The translations under genes and the position numbers were made by a program. This document shows positions 8,476 through 14,673 of a stretch of DNA of 44,883 nucleotides, in pieces. The notes beneath the pieces were generated by a model that saw only the letters and a program-made list of their open reading frames with translations, was not told the DNA's origin and made no database searches. Source of the DNA: Lachnospiraceae bacterium (GTDB taxonomy: Bacteria > Bacillota > Clostridia > Lachnospirales > Lachnospiraceae); contig JAJQEO010000027.1 of NCBI GenBank assembly GCA_021201665.1, positions 1,967-46,849 on the forward strand, given 5' to 3'. Positions within the stretch are counted from its first letter, which is position 1. Every line of letters begins with the position of its first letter.

Positions 8476-10224
8476 TCAGTCACCTGCCTTTTCATCAAAA
8501 TCGCCGCCGCCGCCCGTCTGAGACTCGTATACCTCGCGGTAAATCTCATTTGTGGCCAGCAGCTCCTCATGAGTTCCAAAACCATTGATCCGGCCTTCAT
8601 CCATGACGATGATCCGGTCCGCGTCCTGCACACTGGAAATGCGCTGCGCGATGATCAGCTTGGTCGTATCCGGGATATCTTCGCGGAACGCACGGCGGAT
8701 CTTCGCATCGGTCGCGGTGTCCACGGCGCTCGTGCTGTCGTCGAGGATCAGGATCTTCGGATTCTTCAGAAGTGCGCGGGCGATGCACAGACGCTGCTTC
8801 TGTCCGCCGGATACGTTCGAGCCGCCCTGTTCGATATAAGTATTGTAGCCATCCGGGAAGGCCCGGACAAAATCATCCGCGCATGCGAGGCGGCAGGCCT
8901 CCTGGCACTCCTCATCCGTGGCGTTTTTATTGCCCCAGCGCAGGTTTTCATAGATCGTGCCGGAGAAAAGGACATTTTTCTGAAGCACAACGGCTACCTG
9001 GTTGCGGAGCACTTCCATATCGTACTCGCGGACATCCCGGCCGCCGACCTTCACAGAGCCCTCCGAGACATCGTAAAGACGGCTGATCAGGTTAACCAGA
9101 CTGGTCTTCGCACTGCCGGTGCCGCCGATGATACCGATGGTCTCTCCGGCGTGAATGTCCAGATTGATATCCGCGAGCACGTATTCTTTGCTGTCCTTAT
9201 GGTAGGAAAAAGCCACATTCTCAAAACGGATGCTGCCGTCCGCCACATCCATTACCGGATGCTCCGGGTTGGTCAGATCCGGCTCCTCGTCCAGCACTTC
9301 GCAGATACGGCGGGCGCTGGCCACGCTCATCGAGATCATGACAAAGATCATCGAGAGCATCATCAGGCTGGAAAGAATATTCATGCAGTAGGCCAGCAGG
9401 CTCATCAGCTCGCCGGTCGTGAGCGTGGAAGACACGATCATTTTCGCGCCGATCCAGCTGATCAGGATGATACAGCTGTATACGGTGAGCTGCATCAGCG
9501 GGGCGTTGATGATGACATTGTGCTCTGCCTTCACAAACAGATTATAAATATTCTGGCTGGCCTTATTGAGCTTTTTCGTCTCATAATCCTCACGGACATA
9601 CGCCTTGACCACGCGGATCGCGGAGACATTCTCTTCGATCGAGGCGTTCAGGTCGTCGTATTTCGGGAAGACCTGCTGGAAATACTGGGTCGCATGCTTG
9701 ACCAGGAAAATCAGGATCACGCCTAAAATCAGCGCCGCGATCAGATAGATCGAAGCCAGTCTCGCATTGATCATAAAGGCCATCACCAGCGCACAGATGA
9801 TGCTGGCCGGCGCCCGCATGGCCATCTTCAGGATCATCTGATAGGCATTCTGAATATTGGTCACGTCCGTCGTCAGACGGGTCACCAGTCCTGCCGGACT
9901 GAATTTGTCAATGTTGGCAAAGGAAAAGGTCTGAATGTGGCTGAACATCTCCGCACGGAGGTTTTTCGCCAGACCGGAGGAAGCCTTCGCTCCGAACCGC
10001 CCGCCGAGCATACCGCCGGAGAGGCCGATCAGCGCACAGACCACCATCAGACCGCCGATTTTGTAAATGTGGTTAATATCGCCTGCATTTACGCCGTCGT
10101 CGATGATCGAGGCCATCAGAAACGGGATCATCGTCTCCATGATCACCTCCAGCAGCATGAACAGCGGCGTCACGATGGAGGCATTCCGGTATTCCTTTAC
10201 CTGTTTCGCAAGTGTACGAATCAT
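8476..10224 (-). CDS. ABC exporter half-transporter, degenerate-site subunit
   Basis: This protein has 583 residues from the ATG at 10224, which is preceded by AAAGGAGA at good spacing. A longer frame up to 10341 would need a TTG inside the leader hairpin and is less likely. The membrane domain covers residues ~15-305 and the nucleotide-binding domain ~335-570. Walker A is GGTGSAKTS and the signature is canonical VSGGQ, but Walker B ends ILILDDSTSAVD, with Asp in place of the catalytic Glu. The H-loop position is Gln (IAQRISS) instead of His. These two losses are the known marks of the non-hydrolysing site in heterodimeric exporters. It is the first gene of the minus-strand run and is transcribed from the promoter at 10344-10372. 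Confidence 0.93.
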   Translation of the reverse strand: MIRTLAKQVKEYRNASIVTPLFMLLEVIMETMIPFLMASIIDDGVNAGDINHIYKIGGLMVVCALIGLSGGMLGGRFGAKASSGLAKNLRAEMFSHIQTFSFANIDKFSPAGLVTRLTTDVTNIQNAYQMILKMAMRAPASIICALVMAFMINARLASIYLIAALILGVILIFLVKHATQYFQQVFPKYDDLNASIEENVSAIRVVKAYVREDYETKKLNKASQNIYNLFVKAEHNVIINAPLMQLTVYSCIILISWIGAKMIVSSTLTTGELMSLLAYCMNILSSLMMLSMIFVMISMSVASARRICEVLDEEPDLTNPEHPVMDVADGSIRFENVAFSYHKDSKEYVLADINLDIHAGETIGIIGGTGSAKTSLVNLISRLYDVSEGSVKVGGRDVREYDMEVLRNQVAVVLQKNVLFSGTIYENLRWGNKNATDEECQEACRLACADDFVRAFPDGYNTYIEQGGSNVSGGQKQRLCIARALLKNPKILILDDSTSAVDTATDAKIRRAFREDIPDTTKLIIAQRISSVQDADRIIVMDEGRINGFGTHEELLATNEIYREVYESQTGGGGDFDEKAGD

Positions 10225-10269
10225 GGGTGGGGAATCTCCTTTCATTATTATAGTAGTGTTTTGTTTTCT

Positions 10270-10339
10270 GCGAAAAAATCCGCATACACGCAAAGATACC
10301 GTCATGCTGATGTTACTCGCAGACGGAATCTTTTTTCGC
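10270..10339 (-). promoter_or_regulatory. Leader inverted repeat upstream of the ABC exporter operon
   Basis: In the transcript, GCGAAAAAAGATTCCG (minus strand, 10339-10324) can pair with CGGATTTTTTCGC (10282-10270), closing a long stem around ~41 nt. The 3' arm carries a run of six T. The structure lies between the predicted transcription start and the ABC start codon. Multidrug ABC operons in Firmicutes can be attenuated in their leaders, so a regulatory role is plausible but inferred. Confidence 0.5.
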
Positions 10340-10343
10340 AATT

Positions 10344-10372
10344 ATCATAGACAAAATGGGAAATGATGTCAA
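10344..10372 (-). promoter_or_regulatory. Sigma-A promoter of the ABC exporter operon
   Basis: On the minus strand TTGACA (10372-10367) and TATGAT (10349-10344) are separated by exactly 17 bp. This is a near-consensus housekeeping promoter, giving a leader of roughly 110 nt before the ATG at 10224. Confidence 0.8.
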
Positions 10373-10463
10373 GTAAAAAAAACATAAACCTGTCGTTACT
10401 GTTCATACCTGTGCCACGCACTTGCCGCATGACATGGGTAAAAGCATAGAGCGCAACAACCTG

Positions 10464-11006
10464 TCAGAACCGGATCTGGCTGAAATCAATGGCAAAGTCC
10501 TGATAGATGCCGACGGGAACCACATCGGTGAAAGAGTATTCATTTTGCTCATTTTTCGCAAAGTCATATACGGTAATGCGGTTTTTATCCGGGTCGACCA
10601 GCCAGTATTCCCGGACACCGGCCGGGCGGTACAGAAACAGCTTTGTCAGATAATCGTGCTGTCTGCTTCCGGGGGAAACGATCTCAATGACCCAGTCCGG
10701 AGCACCCTCGCAGCCGCGGTCGCTGAGCTTGTCAGGGTCGCAGACAACTGAAATATCCGGTTCAAGATAAGTACAGTCATCTTCGTTTAAAAAGACACCG
10801 AATGGGGCAAAGTTTACCTCGCAGGAGCCGCCCTTCGCGTCAATGTAATCCGCGATTTTGCGGTACAGCGCACCTGTGATCCGCTGGTGCTTCCGGGACG
10901 GGGGCGCCATGTAATAAATCTGACCGCCGATCAGCTCTGCGCGCAGATCATCCGGCAAATCATAGATGTCGTCGATGGTATAAATCTGTTCTTTTGGTAA
11001 TGGCAT
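10464..11006 (-). CDS. Uma2-family PD-(D/E)XK protein
   Basis: This 180-residue protein belongs to the Uma2 family (restriction-endonuclease-like fold, DUF820). The family order is visible: an N-terminal segment with LIGGQIYYMAPPS, an RITG helix, then the putative metal site EPDISVVCD, the WVIEIVSPGS strand carrying the conserved Glu, and a YRPAGVREYWLVDP segment typical of the C-terminal half. Uma2 proteins are abundant in cyanobacteria and some Firmicutes and have no settled biological role; nuclease activity is inferred from the fold. GAGGAGGAGGAC precedes the ATG. A broken paralogue in opposite orientation lies at 1998-2235, so the pair brackets the five-gene minus-strand block. Confidence 0.88.
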   Translation of the reverse strand: MPLPKEQIYTIDDIYDLPDDLRAELIGGQIYYMAPPSRKHQRITGALYRKIADYIDAKGGSCEVNFAPFGVFLNEDDCTYLEPDISVVCDPDKLSDRGCEGAPDWVIEIVSPGSRQHDYLTKLFLYRPAGVREYWLVDPDKNRITVYDFAKNEQNEYSFTDVVPVGIYQDFAIDFSQIRF

Positions 11007-11238
11007 AATTTGTCCTCCTCCTCAAAATGGTTTGTGCCGCTGTGTAAACAGATTTTGATAGATTGTAAATAACCGCATGTCTGCGGCCCTGCTTGCCGCT
11101 GCAGGAATATGGTAATTTTCTGCGCTTTCACAGTTACCAATTTTCTTTTGTGTGATTTGCAGAAAGTATAGCATGAAAAACTGCCGCTGACAAGGAGACT
11201 TCATTAGCTGAAGAATCCCGTTTTTATAAAATTGGGGG

Positions 11239-11267
11239 TTGAAAAAATATGTTTTGTGGTTTATAGT
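11239..11267 (+). promoter_or_regulatory. Promoter of a short plus-strand RNA (candidate antitoxin RNA)
   Basis: TTGAAA (11239-11244), a 17-bp spacer and TATAGT (11262-11267) form a good sigma-A promoter facing the terminator at 11335-11390. No reading frame lies between them. Confidence 0.65.
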
Positions 11268-11273
11268 ATGCTT

Positions 11274-11390
11274 AACAAGGGAGCCGGAAGGGAACCGTCA
11301 CTTCCCCGACCCGGCGAAATTTGTAACATGCTATAAGAAATAGCCGTCCTTAAACTTTCCAGAGTGCAGGACGGCTATTTCTTATTTTTC
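11274..11390 (+). ncRNA. Candidate antisense RNA convergent with the holin-like toxin relic
   Basis: A transcript from the promoter at 11239-11267 would be about 110 nt. It would contain a hairpin (GCCGG..GGGAA..TTCCC..CCGGC, about 11283-11315) and end at the strong hairpin 11335-11383 followed by ATTTTTC. The toxin-like frame on the minus strand ends inside the same hairpin, so the two RNAs would overlap by tens of bases at their 3' ends. This is the arrangement known for convergent type I systems such as TxpA/RatA. Both the RNA and its role are inferred. Confidence 0.45.
11335..11390. terminator. Strong, probably bidirectional intrinsic terminator
   Basis: AAGAAATAGCCGTCCT (11335-11350) and AGGACGGCTATTTCTT (11368-11383) form a perfect 16-bp stem. 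It is followed by ATTTTTC on the plus strand and by an A/T-rich stretch on the minus strand. Confidence 0.85.
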
Positions 11391-11545
11391 ATTTCCAGAA
11401 TCGAGACTATCAGAGAAGCAACAGTCAGTCAGATACCCTGCAGGGTATCTGACCCTCGCGGCAGTCGCCAAATATCCGTGCAAGCACGGCTACTTGGCTC
11501 GTTGCTTCGCGGGAATAAAACCATGATTCCTTCATATGTACTCAT
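11375..11545 (-). pseudogene. Holin-like type I toxin gene (Hol_Tox type) interrupted by a repeat element
   Basis: On the minus strand an ATG at 11545, preceded by the strong site GGAAGGGGTGA, encodes MSTYEGIMVLF. This is the typical start of the small putative holin-like toxins of Firmicutes (MSTYEALxxMF...). At the other end, just before the terminator, the DNA encodes SLIVSILEMKNKK and a stop, which is the typical charged tail. The central hydrophobic helix is replaced by a ~100-bp palindromic element (11412-11512), and the frame now stops within that element after 38 codons. The 5' leader also shows the expected structure: TCACC can pair with GGTGA over the ribosome site, with a CCTT-gcgg-AAGG hairpin inside. 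The toxin is therefore almost certainly inactive. Family assignment rests on these short motifs and the context. Confidence 0.6.
11412..11512. mobile_element. ~100-bp palindromic repeat element (MITE/REP-like)
   Basis: The element has short terminal inverted repeats (GAAGCAAC at 11414-11421, GTTGCTTC at 11501-11508), a perfect 26-bp palindrome at 11428-11453 centred on CCCTGCAGGG, and a second hairpin CCGTGCAAGCACGG at 11476-11489. It has no coding capacity and interrupts the toxin gene. A related fragment occurs at 4781-4808. No clear target duplication is visible. Confidence 0.6.
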
Positions 11546-11588
11546 AATCATCACCCCTTCCGCAAGGTACTCGGATCAGGTGAGAGAC

Positions 11589-11619
11589 GTCCCCCGGCTC
11601 CCCGGTTAAACATATTATA
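11589..11619 (-). promoter_or_regulatory. -10 region and leader start of the toxin relic, inverted copy of the antisense promoter region
   Basis: The minus strand reads TATAATATGTTTAAC then GGGGAGCCGG. The plus strand at 11262 reads TATAGTATGCTTAAC then AGGGAGCCGG. The two promoter/leader starts are therefore an inverted repeat of about 30 bp flanking the module. No convincing -35 is visible for the minus-strand copy. Confidence 0.5.
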
Positions 11620-11741
11620 CTTCCAGTGCATATAACTGGTTGATTTGGTATGAATCATATCATAAAAGCGAGAATTACACAACCAATATTTCTCAACTGA
11701 ATTCGAATATTTTGGGCTATGCTAAAAAGCAAAAACAGGGA

Positions 11742-11769
11742 TTGATTTTTTATATGGAATAAGTATAAT
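11742..11769 (+). promoter_or_regulatory. Promoter of the polyamine genes
   Basis: TTGATT (11742-11747) and TATAAT (11764-11769) are 16 bp apart. The ~120-nt leader that follows holds two small hairpins (ACAGGAG/CTCCTGT at 11787-11809 and AGAACAG/CTGTTCT at 11835-11854). Neither has a T-run, and I recognise no riboswitch. The remaining intergenic DNA back to 11620 shows nothing further. Confidence 0.6.
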
Positions 11770-11895
11770 GAAACTATTCTACGCGGACAGGAGGGATCAA
11801 CACTCCTGTTCGATTTACAAATAATTAACTATTCAGAACAGTCGATGCTGTTCTAAACTGCTATTACAAAAATAAGAAAACACAGAGGAAAAGCC

Positions 11896-13368
11896 ATGCA
11901 GTCATTATCGCAGACGCGCGCGCCGATTTACGAGGCCCTGGAGCGCTTAAAGAGAAGAAGAGTCGTCCCCTTTGACGTCCCGGGGCACAAACGGGGACGG
12001 GGAAATCCGGATCTGGTGGATTTCCTGGGAGAAAAATGTGTCGGCATCGATGTGAATTCCATGAAGCCGCTGGACAACCTCTGCCAGCCGGTCTCTGTGA
12101 TCAAGGAGGCGGAGCAGCTGGCGGCGGAGGCCTTCGGCGCCTCGCACGCCTTTTTTATGGTCGGAGGCACGACCTCGGCGGTGCAGAGTATGGTACTTTC
12201 GGTCTGCCACGCCGGCGATAAGATCATTTTGCCGCGCAATGTCCATAAGAGTGTGATCAACGCGCTCGTGCTCTGCGGCGCGATTCCGGTCTACGTGAAC
12301 CCGGAGACGGAGCCGAAGCTTGGCATTTCGCTGGGCATGAAGGTCTCCGAGGTGGAGCGGGCGATTCTGGAGAATCCGGGCGCGGTGGCCGTGCTGGTGA
12401 ACAACCCGACCTATTACGGCATCTGCTCGGACATTCGCTCGATCGTGGAGCTGGCGCATAAATATGAGATGATGGTGCTCGCGGACGAGGCGCACGGCAC
12501 GCATTTTTACTTTGGGGATAATCTTCCGGTCAGCGCGATGGCGGCGGGGGCGGACATGTCGGCCATCTCCATGCACAAGTCCGGAGGGAGCCTGACACAG
12601 AGCTCGCTTTTGCTGACCGGCGAGCATGTCAACTGGGAGTATGTGCATCAGGTGATCAACCTCACGCAGACCACCAGCGCGTCCTACCTGCTGATGTCCA
12701 GCCTCGACATTTCCCGGCGCAATCTGGTGCTGCACGGCAAAGACGCCTTCGCGAAGGTGGTCGAGATGGCGGAATACGCCCGCTCGGAGATCAACGACAT
12801 CGGCGGCTACTACGCCTATGGCCGTGAAATCATCAACGGCGACAGCATTTTTGACTTTGACGTCACCAAGCTTTCCGTGTACACGCGTGACATCGGCCTG
12901 GCCGGGATCGAGGTCTACGACCTGCTGCGCGATGAATACGATATTCAGATCGAGCTTGGAGACCTCACTAATATCATGGCCTATATTTCCATCGGCGACC
13001 GCATCCAGGACATCGAGCGCCTGGTGGGCGCGCTGTTTGACATCAAGCGGCTCTACACCCGGAGTTCCGCGAAAATGCTGGATTCCGAGTACATCAACCC
13101 GATCGTGATCGAGTCGCCGCAGGCCGCCTTTTACGCGGAAAAGGATTACCTGCCCATCCGCAGGACGGTGGGGCGCACCTGCGGGGAGTTCGTCATGTGC
13201 TACCCGCCGGGGATCCCGATCCTCGCGCCGGGCGAGATGATCACGCAGGAAATTATCGAATATATTTTGTACGCTAAGGAAAAAGGCTGCTCCCTGCAGG
13301 GCACGGAGGATCCGGGGGTCGAATACCTCAACGTACTCAAGGACGAGCGGCAGGTGTGGAAGGACTGA
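11896..13368 (+). CDS. speA: PLP-dependent Orn/Lys/Arg decarboxylase, SpeA-like
   Basis: This 490-residue fold-type-I PLP enzyme is of the short Bacillus-type Orn/Lys/Arg decarboxylase class. Visible features are the N-terminal PFDVPGHKRGRG, a cofactor-binding GGTTSAVQ, the Asp in LADEAHGTHF, and the Schiff-base Lys228 in ISMHKSGGS. The C-terminal domain (residues ~390-490) is also typical. Length equals that of B. subtilis SpeA, an arginine decarboxylase. Arginine, lysine and ornithine specificity cannot be separated from sequence alone, so the symbol is by similarity. The aminopropyltransferase gene follows 146 bp later, which points to polyamine synthesis. AGAGGAAA precedes the ATG. Confidence 0.9.
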   Translation: MQSLSQTRAPIYEALERLKRRRVVPFDVPGHKRGRGNPDLVDFLGEKCVGIDVNSMKPLDNLCQPVSVIKEAEQLAAEAFGASHAFFMVGGTTSAVQSMVLSVCHAGDKIILPRNVHKSVINALVLCGAIPVYVNPETEPKLGISLGMKVSEVERAILENPGAVAVLVNNPTYYGICSDIRSIVELAHKYEMMVLADEAHGTHFYFGDNLPVSAMAAGADMSAISMHKSGGSLTQSSLLLTGEHVNWEYVHQVINLTQTTSASYLLMSSLDISRRNLVLHGKDAFAKVVEMAEYARSEINDIGGYYAYGREIINGDSIFDFDVTKLSVYTRDIGLAGIEVYDLLRDEYDIQIELGDLTNIMAYISIGDRIQDIERLVGALFDIKRLYTRSSAKMLDSEYINPIVIESPQAAFYAEKDYLPIRRTVGRTCGEFVMCYPPGIPILAPGEMITQEIIEYILYAKEKGCSLQGTEDPGVEYLNVLKDERQVWKD

Positions 13369-13514
13369 AGGATTAAAATGTCAAAATTCTGCGGATGAGC
13401 CAGGCAAGGATCCGGTTCAGCGAGAAGCATTCCGTAGGATACATTAGACGACAGATAAAGCAGAACGCGGCAGACAGTGAATAAAGCAGGACGCGGCAGG
13501 GAGGGCAGACAGGA

Positions 13515-14384
13515 ATGGATCTCTGGTTTTCAGATTATCATGCGGATCAGATCAAAATGTCCGTGAAAGTAAAAAATCAGCTGCTCGGCGAGCAGACCGA
13601 GTTTCAGCGGATCGACGTGTTTGATTCCGACGAGCTGGGGAAATTTTTAAGCTCGGACGGGAAAATTGTATTTTCTGAAAAGGACGGCTTTATCTATGAT
13701 GAAATGATCGTACATGTGCCGATGGCCGTGCACCCGAATGTGAAGAACGTCCTCGTCCTCGGCGGCGGCGACGGCGGTGTGCTGCGCATGCTTGCTCGCT
13801 ACGACGGGATCGAGTGTATGGACGTGACCGAGCCGGATCAGCGCTTCGTCGAGGTCTGCAAGGAATTTTTCCCGGCGATCACTGCCAGCCTGGATGACCC
13901 GCGCGTGCGCTTCTATCATGTCGACGGCCTGAAATTTCTGCGCACCCGGCAGAACGAATACGACCTGATCATCAACGACGCCATCGACCCGCTCGGCCAC
14001 AAGGCCGGCCTTTTCACACGCGAATTTTACGGGAACTGCTTCCGTGCGCTCAAGGAGGACGGCATTATGGTCTACCAGCACGGCAGCCCCTTTTACGAGG
14101 GCGACGAGGAATCCTGCCGCCTGATGCACAACAAGGCCAGCCACAGCTTCCCGATCAGCCGCGTCTACCAGGCGCACATCCCGACCTGCTCTTCGGGCTA
14201 CTGGCTTTTCGGCTTCGCCTCCAAAAAGTACCATCCTCTGCGTGACTTCGACGGCGCACGCTGGGAATCCTATGGCATCGAGACCGACTACTACACGCCC
14301 AACCTGCACAAGGGCGCGTTCATGCTGCCCAAGTACGTGGAGGATATGCTCCGCGAGGAAGAGGGCAGAGGGAAGAAGGGGTGA
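13515..14384 (+). CDS. speE: Polyamine aminopropyltransferase (spermidine synthase)
   Basis: This 289-residue protein of the spermidine synthase family transfers the aminopropyl group from decarboxylated S-adenosylmethionine to a diamine. The decarboxy-AdoMet-binding GGGDGG is at residues 83-88, and an N-terminal small beta domain carries DEMIVHVP. The catalytic segment reads NDAIDPLG where most members have DSTDPxG; the key Asp is retained, but the surrounding residues are unusual. The rest (HNKASHSFP, GYWLFGFASK) is typical. No SpeD gene for decarboxy-AdoMet is in the window. The gap before it contains a short duplicated segment (AATAAAGCAGGACGCGGCAG and a near copy 28 bp upstream). The start is supported by GGGAGGGC upstream. 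Confidence 0.92.
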   Translation: MDLWFSDYHADQIKMSVKVKNQLLGEQTEFQRIDVFDSDELGKFLSSDGKIVFSEKDGFIYDEMIVHVPMAVHPNVKNVLVLGGGDGGVLRMLARYDGIECMDVTEPDQRFVEVCKEFFPAITASLDDPRVRFYHVDGLKFLRTRQNEYDLIINDAIDPLGHKAGLFTREFYGNCFRALKEDGIMVYQHGSPFYEGDEESCRLMHNKASHSFPISRVYQAHIPTCSSGYWLFGFASKKYHPLRDFDGARWESYGIETDYYTPNLHKGAFMLPKYVEDMLREEEGRGKKG

Positions 14385-14394
14385 GCAGGGCAAT

Positions 14395-14412
14395 CAGGCT
14401 CTGCCTGTTTTT
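14395..14412 (+). terminator. Short intrinsic terminator after speE
   Basis: CAGGC-TCT-GCCTG is followed immediately by TTTTT. It lies 10 bp after the speE stop codon. Confidence 0.6.
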
Positions 14413-14438
14413 ATGCGCAGGGCCGGGAAAGGTGTTTT

Positions 14439-14498
14439 GCGGCTAAAGCCGCCCCGGCCCGCGCGGGCGAGCGAGCAGGGGACAAGTCTCCCTGCTCG
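14439..14498. repeat. Cluster of three palindromes (REP-like)
   Basis: GCGGCTAAAGCCGC (14439-14452), the perfect palindrome GCCCGCGCGGGC (14457-14468) and a 9-bp stem CGAGCAGGG/CCCTGCTCG (14472-14498) lie side by side between speE and the next promoter. This looks like a dispersed extragenic palindromic element. Confidence 0.55.
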
Positions 14499-14585
14499 AT
14501 TTGGTGCGCCTGGAGAAAGCACGTTGATTTCCACATTTCCCGGGGAATTGGAAACAAAACAGCGCAGTTTTTGTTAAATCCATGC

Positions 14586-14614
14586 TTGACTTTATATAAT
14601 ATATCAGTTAAAAT
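14586..14614 (+). promoter_or_regulatory. Promoter of the NlpC/P60 gene
   Basis: TTGACT (14586-14591), a 17-bp spacer and TAAAAT (14609-14614) make a good sigma-A promoter about 55 bp before the likely start codon. Confidence 0.7.
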
Positions 14615-14673
14615 ATTAAAAAAGATTTAACGGAACTGTAAAAACTTTGTTACAGAATTTATGGGGAATGGAA

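Noticed and set aside
8569..9726. 385-codon frame antisense to the first ABC gene
   Set aside because: The protein is His/Asp/Arg-rich without domain features; the ABC motifs are on the other strand.
11274..11320. Similarity of GAGCCGGAAGGGAAC to the SRP RNA apical loop
   Set aside because: The flanking stem and GGAA/asymmetric loop do not fit; the convergent position to a toxin relic explains it better.
11896..14384. Unusual SpeE active-site context (NDAIDPLG) as a possible loss of function
   Set aside because: The catalytic Asp is still present and all other motifs are intact, so this is more likely a subfamily feature.
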